Source of the DNA: Arcobacter suis CECT 7833
Lineage (GTDB): Bacteria > Campylobacterota > Campylobacteria > Campylobacterales > Arcobacteraceae
Length of the DNA: 64,000 bases
Direction: 5' to 3'
Assembly (NCBI RefSeq): GCF_003544815.1
Contig: NZ_CP032100.1
Span: 434,001 to 498,000, forward strand
The number at the start of each line of letters is the position of its first letter. Positions within the stretch are counted from its first letter, which is position 1. The position numbers were made by a program, and so were the translations under genes. A model generated the notes under the pieces. The model was not told the origin of the DNA, did no database searches, and saw nothing but the letters and a program-made list of their open reading frames with translations. This document shows positions 33,358 to 42,024 of the stretch, piece after piece.

Positions 33358-33392
33358 AAAAAAGGGAAAGAGTAAAAACTCTTTCCCTTTTT
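33356..33392. terminator. Bidirectional terminator between DUF779 gene and csp
   Basis: Stem GGGAAAGAGT / ACTCTTTCCC (33364-33373 and 33378-33387), AAAA loop, A8 before and T5 after. Serves the two convergent genes. Confidence 0.92.
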
Positions 33393-33409
33393 AAATAGTA
33401 AAGCTAAAA

Positions 33410-33628
33410 TTATAAAGCAGTTACGTTTTCTGCTTGAAGACCTTTTTCACCTTGACCAACTTCAAAAGTTACTTTTTGACCGTCATTTAATGAAACTCTT
33501 CCATAACCAGAATTGTTGATGTTTCTGTAATGTACGAATACATCTTTACCACCATTTTCTTGCTCGATAAAACCATAACCTTTTTCGCTATTAAACCATT
33601 TAACTGTTCCGTTTACTAATGTTGCCAT
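33410..33628 (-). CDS. Cold-shock protein (CspA family)
   Basis: 72 residues, a single cold-shock domain that binds RNA and single-stranded DNA. RNP1 is KGYGFIEQE and RNP2 is VFVHYRNI; the rest matches the family ([36 protein letters not shown]). It is preceded by AAGGGG and by a leader of about 144 bases. Confidence 0.97.
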   Translation of the reverse strand: MATLVNGTVKWFNSEKGYGFIEQENGGKDVFVHYRNINNSGYGRVSLNDGQKVTFEVGQGEKGLQAENVTAL

Positions 33629-33784
33629 TGTAACCCCTTTTTTTTTAAAATATACTTCATTTCTAAAGCGTTGAAAATATAAAATCGAGAATTCTTTAGA
33701 TTGAGTGTGTACTTAAAACTAGCGTTACAAGAAAAACATAAACTATAGATGAACCCTAAACCATCTTTCAATGCAGGCATTATA
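33629..33784 (-). promoter_or_regulatory. csp promoter and long 5' leader
   Basis: On the minus strand an extended -10 box TGATATAAT reads from 33787 to 33779, predicting transcription from about 33772. The leader would be about 144 bases, similar in length to the thermosensing leader of E. coli cspA. No ORF of note is seen in it. Whether it changes fold with temperature cannot be judged by eye. Confidence 0.5.
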
Positions 33785-33843
33785 TCACAAAAATAAGAAA
33801 ATGTACTCTTTTATAAAAAAAATATAGTTATTTGTAAAATTAT

Positions 33844-34251
33844 CTACTTTTTAGCTTCTTCATTTGTAACTAAAGCTAGGTTTTTTAGGTTATATTTTTG
33901 TAATAAATCTAATATTTTTACTACTCTTTCATACTCAACTTTTTTATCAATCCTCACAATTACGGCTTTTTCTTTGTTTTTTATAGCTTTTAGGTTATCT
34001 TCTAGGGAATCAAAAGATACTTCAATTCCTTTAATGGCAAGTTTTTCTTTGCTAAGTTCAATAAAAATTTGTTCTTCATCTATTTTCATCTCTTTTGCAC
34101 TTGATGTTGGCAAATCTAGTATAAGTGCGAGTTCTTCTTTTTTAAAAACAGAAGTTACTATGAAAAATATGAGAAGAATAAATATAACATCAATAACAGG
34201 TGTTAAATCTAATCCTAATGATTCTCTTCTTTTCATTTTAGTTATTTCCAA
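33844..34251 (-). CDS. exbD: ExbD/TolR-family biopolymer transport protein
   Basis: 135 residues: a short cytosolic N-terminus, one transmembrane helix (about 17-37; LDLTPVIDVIFILLIFFIVTS) with the conserved proton-carrying Asp in TPVIDVIF, and a periplasmic domain. It forms the proton-driven motor with ExbB to power TonB-dependent receptors, such as the copper receptor at 26532. The gene overlaps exbB by 14 bp. ExbD and TolR cannot be separated by this sequence alone; absence of a neighbouring tolA/tolB/pal favours ExbD slightly. Confidence 0.88.
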   Translation of the reverse strand: MEITKMKRRESLGLDLTPVIDVIFILLIFFIVTSVFKKEELALILDLPTSSAKEMKIDEEQIFIELSKEKLAIKGIEVSFDSLEDNLKAIKNKEKAVIVRIDKKVEYERVVKILDLLQKYNLKNLALVTNEEAKK

Positions 34252-34711
34252 CTAACTCTTTTTTTGCTTTTAGTTCGATATTATCGATCATTGCAATAAA
34301 ATGGTTATATGCAATTTGATGAGGAATAGCTACAATAATACCAGCAATTGTAGTGATTAAGGCGATTCCAATTCCATTTGAGAAAATAGTTGGATCACCT
34401 AATCCTTTTACTGTAATTTCTTCAAAAGACATATAAACTCCAATAACTGTTCCTAAAAGACCTAATAAAGGAGAAATAATAGCAATATTTTTTATAACAG
34501 TAAGTCCAGAATCTAGTTTTTTTACTTCATATTCAATTTGTGCAGAAATAGAAGTATCTGATGTTATCTTTTTTTTGATTTCAGTAATTATTTTATTTTT
34601 TCTAGGAAGTGTAAAAAATTTCCACAAAATTATAGTAAATCCAATTATATTTAATCCAATTAAAATATAAACAATAATTCCACCCTTATCAATATAACTC
34701 ATTAAATCCAT
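34238..34711 (-). CDS. exbB: ExbB/TolQ-family proton channel protein
   Basis: 157 residues from ATG 34711; the frame extends to 34798 but that extension is polar, runs through the divergent gene's promoter and ATG, and is rejected. Three transmembrane helices (about 9-29, 71-94, 109-132). The signature ISPLLGLLGTVIGVYMSFEEI and GIGIALITTIAGIIVAIPHQIAYNHF is typical of ExbB/TolQ. It is the stator partner of ExbD. No tonB gene is in this window. Confidence 0.9.
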   Translation of the reverse strand: MDLMSYIDKGGIIVYILIGLNIIGFTIILWKFFTLPRKNKIITEIKKKITSDTSISAQIEYEVKKLDSGLTVIKNIAIISPLLGLLGTVIGVYMSFEEITVKGLGDPTIFSNGIGIALITTIAGIIVAIPHQIAYNHFIAMIDNIELKAKKELVGNN

Positions 34712-34736
34712 TTTAGCCCCAATCAATTTTTGTGTA

Positions 34737-34777
34737 TTGTACAAAATTTTTGCTAATAGATGGTACAATTTTCCCCA
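34737..34777 (+). promoter_or_regulatory. Promoter giving a probably leaderless mRNA
   Basis: An extended -10 box TGGTACAAT (34761-34769) predicts transcription from about 34776, one base before the ATG at 34777. No ribosome-binding sequence precedes that ATG (ACAATTTTCCCC). A TTGTAC at 34737-34742 is too far for a normal -35. Confidence 0.5.
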
Positions 34778-35640
34778 TGAACTACACAAATTCACCAATT
34801 CAACAAGTTACTTTTAATGAGCAAAAATATTTTATAAAAAGAGATGATTTATTAAATTCTGATTTTGCTGGAAATAAAGCAAGAAAGTTTTATTATTACT
34901 TAATCAATGATTTTCCTAATATAAAAAAAGTAGTTTCTCACGGTTCTAGTCAATCAAACGCCATGTACTCTTTATCTGTTTTATGCAAACTAAAAAATTG
35001 GGAATTTGACTATTATGTTGACCATACAGCATCATTTTTAAAAGAAAATCCAGTTGGAAATTATAAATATGCAATAAAAAATGGAATGAATATAATAGAA
35101 GAGAATTTGCCAGATTTTTTTGATAATGAAACTTTATTTATAAGTGAAGGTGGAGCAGTGGTTGAAGCTTCAGTTGGAATTGAAGTTTTAGCAAAAGAGA
35201 TAAAATCTTGGGCAGAAAAAAATAGTATAAAAAATCTAAAAATATTTTTACCAAGTGGAACGGGAACAACAGCACTTTATTTGCAAAAATTTCTTCCTTT
35301 TGAAGTATTAACTTGTGCTTGTGTTGGTGATGAAGATTATTTGAAAAAACAGTTTGAAGCTCTTGAAAAAGATAATTTTCCAACAATAGTGCAAAAAGAA
35401 AAGAAATATCATTTTGGAAAACTTTATAAAGAATTTTATGATATTCATAATGAACTTTTAAAACAAACAAATATTGAATTTGATTTCCTTTATGATAGTT
35501 TAGGTTGGCTTTGTTTTGAAAAGTATATAAAACAATTAGAAAAAGAAGTTGATACAATTTTTTTATATATTCATCAAGGTGGAATTATTGGAAATGAATC
35601 TATGCAAGACAGATATAAACACAAATATCATTTAATATAA
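34777..35640 (+). CDS. PLP-dependent ACC deaminase/D-cysteine desulfhydrase-like enzyme
   Basis: 287 residues from ATG 34777, chosen because an upstream GTG (34732) lies before the predicted promoter. The fold is that of the tryptophan synthase beta family: IKRDDLLNSDFAGNKARKFYY with the PLP lysine in GNKARK, SHGSSQSNAMYSL, and the phosphate loop PSGTGTTALYLQ. Members cleave 1-aminocyclopropane-1-carboxylate or D-cysteine. It is shorter than characterised ones (about 330), so substrate is uncertain. The next gene, a sensor kinase, begins 20 bp on. Confidence 0.82.
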   Translation: MNYTNSPIQQVTFNEQKYFIKRDDLLNSDFAGNKARKFYYYLINDFPNIKKVVSHGSSQSNAMYSLSVLCKLKNWEFDYYVDHTASFLKENPVGNYKYAIKNGMNIIEENLPDFFDNETLFISEGGAVVEASVGIEVLAKEIKSWAEKNSIKNLKIFLPSGTGTTALYLQKFLPFEVLTCACVGDEDYLKKQFEALEKDNFPTIVQKEKKYHFGKLYKEFYDIHNELLKQTNIEFDFLYDSLGWLCFEKYIKQLEKEVDTIFLYIHQGGIIGNESMQDRYKHKYHLI

Positions 35641-35660
35641 AAAAAGATAGTATTGCACTT

Positions 35661-37592
35661 ATGTTATCAAAAAAAGAAATCAAACTTATAAAATTTATTA
35701 AATACACGCCTATTTTTGTTGTTGGACTTATTTGTTTAATTATCACTATCCTTTTATCAATTGAAAAAAACATTTCTTTAAAAAAAGATTTAGAAAATTT
35801 GCAAAAAGATTATTTTGAAAAAAATAGAGAAATAATAAAAAATGAAGTCAACAAAGTTTTTGACTATATTGAACACAAAAAACTAAATAGTGAAGATGAA
35901 TTAAAAGAAAATTTAAAAGACAGGGTTGAAGAAGCTTTTACTTTAGTTAATTATATTTATGAAAAATATAAAAATACAGAGAGTAAAGAACAAATTATTA
36001 ATAGAATAAAAGATTCTTTAAGACCTATTAGGTTCAATGATAATCGAGGTTATTTTTATATAAGTAGTATGGATGGAATTAATATTTTACATCCAATTAA
36101 TCCTGAATTTGAAAATAAATTGATAATAAATTATAAAGATAATTTTGGAAATTTTGTTTTAAAAAAAATTATAGATAATCTACAAAATAAAAAAGAAACT
36201 TTTACAACACTTTATTGGCAAAAACTAGATGATTCAACTCATCAATATAAAAAAATCACTTATAATAAAATTTTCGAACCATATAACCTTATTATAGGAA
36301 CAGGTGAATATTTAAGTGATTTTGAAAATATTATAAAAGAAGAAGTTTTATCTTATATTTCAACTATTAGATATGATAAAAATGGATATATTTTTATTGT
36401 TGATGAAAATGGTGTTTATTTAAGTCATATTGAAAAATCTTATATAGGATTAAATAGAATAAATCTAAAAGATGAAAATGAAGTTATGATTACAAAAGAG
36501 ATTTTGAATTTAGCAAAAAATGGTAATGATGGATATTTAAAATATATTGGAACTGTAAAACCAGAGACAAAATATTTTTCAGAAAAGATAAGTTATGTAA
36601 AAGGCTTTAAAGAATGGAATTGGGCTATATCAACGGGTTTTTATACTGATGAATTAGCAAAACAAATTAATGAAAAACAAACAGAAATAAAAGATAGATA
36701 TACAAAAAATTTAACAAATCTAATTTTAATTAGTATTTTATTAACAGGAGTTTTTTTAATTATTTCTTTTTATATTTCAAAAAAACTTGAAAAAAGATTT
36801 TACAAATATAAAGAACAAGTTCTTAATCATATTAAGAAAAATAGAGAAAAAGATACCATTCTTGCTCAACAAGCAAAAATGGCTGCAATGGGGGAAATGC
36901 TTGAAAATATTGCTCACCAATGGAGACAACCTTTAAGTACAATTTCAACAATTTCTACAGGAATTAAAATTCAATATGAATATTCTGAAGTAAAAAAAGA
37001 AGAAGTTATAAAATCTATGAATACAATAGCTACAACTACAAAATATTTGTCACAAACTATTGATGATTTTAGAGATTATTTTAATCCTAAAAAAGAAGCT
37101 ACTTATTTTAATCTTAGAGATATTTTTGATAAAGTTTCAGATTTATTAGAACCACAATTACATTTAAAAAATATTCAAATAATAAAAGATATTGATGATA
37201 TAAATATCTTTGGAATGGAAAATGAGTTTTTACAAGTAATAATAAATATTTTAAATAATTCAAAAGATGAATTTGAAAGAAAAGAGTTTGAAAAAAAGTA
37301 TATATTTATTGATACTAAAATTACAGAAGATGAAACAATAGTTATCATCAAAGATAATGCAGGTGGAATTGAAGAAGAGATTATAAATCGAGTATTTGAA
37401 CCTTATTTTACAACTAAATTTAAATCAAAAGGAACAGGAATTGGACTTTATATGTCAAAAGAGATTATTGAAAAACATATGAATGGTTCTCTTCTTGTTA
37501 AAAATGAAAAATATGTTTATAAAGATAAGAGTTACACCGGAGCAACTTTTTCAGTAATATTTTCTAATAATCAGGAATTAAAAAGTAATTAA
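35661..37592 (+). CDS. Double-Cache sensor histidine kinase (orphan)
   Basis: 643 residues. Transmembrane helices at about 15-34 and 352-372 enclose two successive Cache domains, each with the same closing motif (DNRGYFYISSMDG ... GTGEYLSDFE and KNGYIFIVDENG ... EWNWAISTGFYTDE). A coiled coil follows, then HisKA with His419 (NIAHQWRQPLSTIS), G1 (IKDNAGGI) and G2 (GTGIGLYMSK) boxes. It resembles the TRAP-linked kinase at 12434 but has twice the sensor. No response regulator is adjacent, so its partner lies elsewhere. Confidence 0.88.
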   Translation: MLSKKEIKLIKFIKYTPIFVVGLICLIITILLSIEKNISLKKDLENLQKDYFEKNREIIKNEVNKVFDYIEHKKLNSEDELKENLKDRVEEAFTLVNYIYEKYKNTESKEQIINRIKDSLRPIRFNDNRGYFYISSMDGINILHPINPEFENKLIINYKDNFGNFVLKKIIDNLQNKKETFTTLYWQKLDDSTHQYKKITYNKIFEPYNLIIGTGEYLSDFENIIKEEVLSYISTIRYDKNGYIFIVDENGVYLSHIEKSYIGLNRINLKDENEVMITKEILNLAKNGNDGYLKYIGTVKPETKYFSEKISYVKGFKEWNWAISTGFYTDELAKQINEKQTEIKDRYTKNLTNLILISILLTGVFLIISFYISKKLEKRFYKYKEQVLNHIKKNREKDTILAQQAKMAAMGEMLENIAHQWRQPLSTISTISTGIKIQYEYSEVKKEEVIKSMNTIATTTKYLSQTIDDFRDYFNPKKEATYFNLRDIFDKVSDLLEPQLHLKNIQIIKDIDDINIFGMENEFLQVIINILNNSKDEFERKEFEKKYIFIDTKITEDETIVIIKDNAGGIEEEIINRVFEPYFTTKFKSKGTGIGLYMSKEIIEKHMNGSLLVKNEKYVYKDKSYTGATFSVIFSNNQELKSN

Positions 37593-37652
37593 AAGAGCCT
37601 AATTTAAAGTAAATAAGAAAAGTTTGGGTATAAAAATTTACATAAGTTTAGA

Positions 37653-37667
37653 TATAATCTTCCACTA
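37653..37667 (+). promoter_or_regulatory. aroK promoter, almost leaderless
   Basis: A perfect TATAAT (37653-37658) predicts transcription from about 37665, only two bases before the aroK ATG at 37667, and no ribosome site is visible (ATCTTCCACT). Together with the promoter at 34761 it suggests that leaderless messages occur in this genome. Confidence 0.5.
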
Positions 37668-38179
37668 TGAAAAAGAACAATATAATATTAATAGGTTTTA
37701 TGGGTGTTGGTAAGGGTACCGTTGCACGTGCTTTGGTTAAAAAATCAAATATGTTTGCAATTGATACTGATGATTTAATTGAAAGTATGGAAAACAGAAA
37801 AATCAAAAAAATTTTTGAAGCTGAAGGTGAACCATATTTTAGAGCCTTAGAGAAAAAAACTGCTTTATGGTTGGAAAAAAGTGTAAATAATACAATTGTT
37901 TCAACAGGTGGTGGATTTTATAAGCAAGAAAACATAAACAAAATAGGAAAGGTTGTTTATTTAAAATCATCATTTCAAGGTATTTTAGACCGAATAAATA
38001 ACGCTCCAAATGCAGCAAATAAATTGAAAAAAAGACCACTTTTACAAAACATGGAAGAAGCAATAAAGCTTTATGATTCAAGAGCAAAAGAGTATGAAAG
38101 AGTTGCTAAAATTGTAGTTGATGTGGAAAATAAAGATATAAAAGATATTGTAAAAGAGATTTTAGGACAAATTAAATGA
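37667..38179 (+). CDS. aroK: Shikimate kinase
   Basis: 170 residues. Phosphorylates shikimate in the aromatic amino acid pathway. Walker A reads GFMGVGKGT (the usual Ser/Thr after GK is Gly then Thr), then the shikimate/Mg site FAIDTDDLIE, FRALEKK, STGGGFY and the lid KKRPLL. Length is normal. The gene heads a long operon and overlaps hisD by 4 bp (ATGA). Confidence 0.93.
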   Translation: MKKNNIILIGFMGVGKGTVARALVKKSNMFAIDTDDLIESMENRKIKKIFEAEGEPYFRALEKKTALWLEKSVNNTIVSTGGGFYKQENINKIGKVVYLKSSFQGILDRINNAPNAANKLKKRPLLQNMEEAIKLYDSRAKEYERVAKIVVDVENKDIKDIVKEILGQIK

Positions 38180-39471
38180 AAATAATTAATACAAAAGATG
38201 CAAATTTTAAAGCTGAATTTGATGCCATACTAGCTAGAGCAAATACTGACATCAAAGGCGTTTCTTCAATCGTTATGAATATCATTGAAGAGATAGTTCA
38301 AGAGGGAAATACAGCTTTAAAAAGACACATTTCAAAGTTTGATAAATGGGAAGTGAAATCTGATGATGAGTTAATGATTTGTCCAGATGATATGAAAAAA
38401 GCTTATGACAATCTTGATGAAAAATTAAGAGCTGCTTTACATATAGCTTATGACAGAATCAAAACTTACCATGAAAAACAACTTCCAAAATCATGGTTAG
38501 ACTTTGAATCAAATGGAACTATTTTAGGTCAAAAAGTAACTCCTGTTGATAGAGCTGGACTTTATATTCCAGGTGGAAAAGCTGCCTACCCAAGTTCACT
38601 TTTAATGAATGCAATTCCTGCAATCGTTGCTGGTGTTAAAGAGATAGTTGTTTGTACTCCAACACCTGAAAATGAAGTAAATGAGCTTTTACTTGCAGCT
38701 TGTCACTTATGTGGAATTACAAAAGCCTATAAAGTTGGTGGAGCTTCAGCGATTGCTGCAATGGCTTATGGAACACAAACTATTCCTAAAGTTGATGTAA
38801 TTACTGGTCCTGGAAATATTTTTGTTGCAACTGCAAAAAAACTTGTTTTTGGAGAAGTAAATATTGATATGATTGCAGGTCCTAGTGAAATTGGTATTTT
38901 AGCCGATGAAACAGCAAAACCTCACTATTTAGCAATTGATTTATTATCTCAAGCTGAACATGATGAAATGGCAAGTTCTATTATGATTACAACTTGTGAT
39001 GAGGTTGCTCAACTTACAAGTAAAGAAGTTGAAGAGTATTTAAAAAATTTAAGTAGAGAAAAAATAGCTAGAAAATCAATTGAAGAAAGAGGTGCAATTA
39101 TTGTGGCATCTTCAATGGAAGAAGCTCTTGAACTTATGAATGAAATTGCTCCTGAGCATTTAGAAGTGATGACAAAAAATCCTTTTGAATTATTACCATT
39201 TATCAAACACGCAGGTGCAATTTTCTTAGGTGAAAATACTCCTGAACCAATTGGTGATTATATGGCAGGTCCAAATCACACACTTCCAACAGGAAGTACA
39301 GCTAAGTTTTATAGCCCATTAAATGTAGAAAATTTTATGAAAAAAAGTTCAATTATTAATTTTTCAAAAAATGCTATAAATGAACTTGGAGAAGCTTGTG
39401 CATTATTAGCTGATACAGAAGGTTTAACAGCTCATGCAAAATCTGTAAGAGTTAGATTAGAAAACAAATAA
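38176..39471 (+). CDS. hisD: Histidinol dehydrogenase
   Basis: 431 residues. NAD-dependent zinc enzyme making histidine from histidinol in two steps. Motifs: VDRAGLYIPGGKAAYPSSLLMN, TGPGNIFVATAKKLVFG, IDMIAGPSEIGILAD, LLSQAEHDEMASS with Gln and His zinc ligands, APEHLEV and the C-terminal TGSTAKFYSPLNV. Full length. Coupled to aroK by a 4-bp overlap; 25 bp before the DUF2018 gene. Confidence 0.97.
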   Translation: MKIINTKDANFKAEFDAILARANTDIKGVSSIVMNIIEEIVQEGNTALKRHISKFDKWEVKSDDELMICPDDMKKAYDNLDEKLRAALHIAYDRIKTYHEKQLPKSWLDFESNGTILGQKVTPVDRAGLYIPGGKAAYPSSLLMNAIPAIVAGVKEIVVCTPTPENEVNELLLAACHLCGITKAYKVGGASAIAAMAYGTQTIPKVDVITGPGNIFVATAKKLVFGEVNIDMIAGPSEIGILADETAKPHYLAIDLLSQAEHDEMASSIMITTCDEVAQLTSKEVEEYLKNLSREKIARKSIEERGAIIVASSMEEALELMNEIAPEHLEVMTKNPFELLPFIKHAGAIFLGENTPEPIGDYMAGPNHTLPTGSTAKFYSPLNVENFMKKSSIINFSKNAINELGEACALLADTEGLTAHAKSVRVRLENK

Positions 39472-39496
39472 CAAAAAGAAAAATAAGGAACAAATT

Positions 39497-39799
39497 ATGT
39501 CAATGTTTGGCGATTGGTTTAGTGAAGATGAAGACGATATTTTTATGGGAAGTCCAAAATCAAAATTTTTTGATGTAAGTAGAGAAGCTTCAAAAGATAT
39601 AGTTGAAGAAGAGATTGATAAAATTGTTGAAAAATTAGCAGTTTTAGAGATGATAATTTCTGAAAATAAAGGTGAAAACTTTGATATAAATGAATACATC
39701 AAAGAATACACTTTAGAAAATCATGACAAAGTAAAAGCTATGAAAAAAGGTCTTTATGTTGAATTCACAGGTGAAATTATCTGTAGATTAGATTCGTAA
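39497..39799 (+). CDS. DUF2018 protein (HP0242-like)
   Basis: 100 residues, acidic, all helical: FGDWFSEDEDDIFMGSPKSKFFDVSREASKDIVEEEIDKIVEKLAVLE. This matches the DUF2018 family, whose H. pylori member HP0242 forms an intertwined knotted homodimer. In H. pylori the genes HP0242 to HP0238 include ispB, hemA and proS in the same order as here, which supports the identification. Function unknown. Good AAGGA ribosome site. Confidence 0.82.
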   Translation: MSMFGDWFSEDEDDIFMGSPKSKFFDVSREASKDIVEEEIDKIVEKLAVLEMIISENKGENFDINEYIKEYTLENHDKVKAMKKGLYVEFTGEIICRLDS

Positions 39800-39809
39800 G
39801 GCATTTTTT

Positions 39810-40709
39810 GTGGAAGAATTACAAGAAGTAAAAAATCAAATAAAAGAGTTTGTAAAAGTTTGCAATCACGAAAAAAGTTTAGAACTTTTAGAAAAATTAG
39901 CAACAGGAAAGATGCTAAGGTCTAAACTTATTTTAAAAATTGCAGGAGTTAATGAAGAAAGTATTAAACTTTGTGCAGTTGTTGAAATGATTCATGCAGC
40001 ATCACTTTTACATGATGATGTAATAGATGAAGCCGATACAAGACGAGGTCAGCCATCAGTTAATGCACTTTATGATAATAAAACTTCTATTATGTTTGGA
40101 GATATTTTATACTCACGTGCTTTTACTGAACTTTCACAAATGGACAAAAGAGTCGCATATACAATCTCTAATGCTGTAACACTTCTTAGCATTGGTGAAA
40201 TGATAGACGTTGATTTAACAAATAGTTTTAACAAATCTTATGATTTATATCTTGATATGATTTATAAAAAAACAGCTTCTTTAATTGAAGCATCAGCAAA
40301 AGCAGCAGCAATCTTAGCTGGACTTGATGAAAATAAATATGCCTTATATGGTAAAAATCTAGGACTTGCTTTTCAAATGGTAGATGATATTTTAGATATT
40401 ACTCAAGATTCTGTTACTCTTGGAAAACCAGCAATGCTTGATTTTGTAGAGGGAAAAGTAACAATTCCATATTTATTACTTCATGAAAGAGTTCAAGATA
40501 AAACAAAATTAGAATCTTTATACAAAAAAGAGTTAAGTGCTGAAGAAAGTTCTTGGATAAAAGAGCAAATGAGTATTACAAATGCTTTAAATGATTCTAT
40601 TTTACAAGCGAAAGCTATTGGAAACGAAGCTATAAATGCTGTTATTGATGAAGAAAATAGCCAAACTTTAGTAATGATTATGAAAGCTATGATAGAAAGA
40701 GAGTTTTAG
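39810..40709 (+). CDS. ispB: Polyprenyl diphosphate synthase (IspB type)
   Basis: 299 residues starting at GTG 39810. Builds the long isoprenoid side chain of menaquinone, the quinone that would feed Nap and Nrf. The first aspartate-rich motif is LLHDDVIDEADTRRG and the second FQMVDDILDIT, with GKP and the Lys of EGKVTIPYLLL. Short first-motif spacing agrees with long-chain trans-synthases. It lies between the DUF2018 gene and hemA, which starts at the next base after its stop. Confidence 0.92.
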   Translation: MEELQEVKNQIKEFVKVCNHEKSLELLEKLATGKMLRSKLILKIAGVNEESIKLCAVVEMIHAASLLHDDVIDEADTRRGQPSVNALYDNKTSIMFGDILYSRAFTELSQMDKRVAYTISNAVTLLSIGEMIDVDLTNSFNKSYDLYLDMIYKKTASLIEASAKAAAILAGLDENKYALYGKNLGLAFQMVDDILDITQDSVTLGKPAMLDFVEGKVTIPYLLLHERVQDKTKLESLYKKELSAEESSWIKEQMSITNALNDSILQAKAIGNEAINAVIDEENSQTLVMIMKAMIEREF

Positions 40710-42008
40710 ATGAGTTATTTAGTAATTAGTTTTTCTCACAAAAATATTGATATAAAAATGAGAGAAAAACTGGCTTTTAACGGCGATGAAGATAAAGATA
40801 GATATTTAAAACAAATACTAGAAAATGAACACACAAAAGAAGCAGTAGTTTTATCAACATGTAATAGAGTTGAAATTGTAACTAGATCTTCAAATATAAA
40901 AAATAGTGCAAAAAATATCATCGAAAAATTAGCTTCTTATTCAGGTTTAGATTTTGATACTTTATACGATAGAGCTGATATTTATGATAATGATGGAGCA
41001 GTTCATCATCTTTTTTCTGTTGCATCTGCACTTGATTCACTTGTAATTGGTGAAACACAAATTGTTGGACAACTAAAAGATGCTTTTAGATTTTCACAAG
41101 CAAAAGGACACTGTTCTACAAATATTACAAGAGTTATGCATTATGCTTTTAAATGTGCTGCCAATGTAAGAAATGCTACAAGTTTAGGAACAGGTTCTGT
41201 ATCAGTGGCTTCAACAGCTGTTGCAAAAGCAAAAGATATTATTGGAAATACAAAAGGTGTAAAAGCACTTGTTATTGGTGCTGGTGAAATGAGTGAACTT
41301 ACGATCAAACATTTACTTTCATCAGGTTTTGATGTTGTATTAACAAGTCGTGATTTAAAAAAAGCTCAAATTTTAGCAGATACTTTCGAAACAAATGTAA
41401 GTGTAGAACCTTATAGTGAATTGTCAAATTTACTCTCACGAATTCCAGTTATGATAACAGCAACTTCAGCTCCATATCCAATAATCACAAAAGAGAATGC
41501 ACCTAGTTCTTCAATAGCTAGATATTGGTTTGATATTGCAGTTCCTAGAGATATTGATGAAAATATCTCATTAAGTGGATTAGAAATTTTTTCAGTTGAT
41601 GATTTACAAGATATTGTAAATGAAAATATGAGTTTGCGAGCAGAACAAGCAAAAATGGCTTATTCTATTGTAAGTCGTATGTCAATGGAATTTTTTGAGT
41701 GGTTAAAATCTTTAGAAATCGAACCAGTTGTAAAAAACCTTTATTTAAAAGGTGAAACAATCATCGATAAAAAGCTTAAAAATGCCATAAAAAAAGGTTA
41801 TATTAGAGCTGATGAAGAAGAGAATATTAGAAAACTTTGTCAAACTGTAATCACAGAATATTTACATAATCCATCTAAACAATTAAAAGATATTTCAAAA
41901 AATATGGAGTGTGATGTTGTTGTTTCAACTGTTCAAAATATGTTTGGATTAAGTAATGATTCAAACTTACCAAATAAATACAAATGTGATCATATTACAA
42001 AAAATTAA
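40710..42008 (+). CDS. hemA: Glutamyl-tRNA reductase
   Basis: 432 residues. Reduces glutamyl-tRNA to glutamate-1-semialdehyde, the first step of heme synthesis by the C5 route. The catalytic cysteine is in VLSTCNRVEIV, and further motifs are DSLVIGETQIVGQLKDAF, the NADPH fold GVKALVIGAGEMSELTIKHL and YWFDIAVPRDI. The C-terminal dimerisation helix is present. Heme from this pathway supplies the nrf and nap cytochromes and uroporphyrinogen for the cobA product. Confidence 0.97.
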   Translation: MSYLVISFSHKNIDIKMREKLAFNGDEDKDRYLKQILENEHTKEAVVLSTCNRVEIVTRSSNIKNSAKNIIEKLASYSGLDFDTLYDRADIYDNDGAVHHLFSVASALDSLVIGETQIVGQLKDAFRFSQAKGHCSTNITRVMHYAFKCAANVRNATSLGTGSVSVASTAVAKAKDIIGNTKGVKALVIGAGEMSELTIKHLLSSGFDVVLTSRDLKKAQILADTFETNVSVEPYSELSNLLSRIPVMITATSAPYPIITKENAPSSSIARYWFDIAVPRDIDENISLSGLEIFSVDDLQDIVNENMSLRAEQAKMAYSIVSRMSMEFFEWLKSLEIEPVVKNLYLKGETIIDKKLKNAIKKGYIRADEEENIRKLCQTVITEYLHNPSKQLKDISKNMECDVVVSTVQNMFGLSNDSNLPNKYKCDHITKN

Positions 42009-42024
42009 AATAGGAAAATAATCA

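Noticed and set aside
37839-38087. 82-residue minus-strand frame
   Set aside because: Shadow of aroK, which has an intact kinase sequence.
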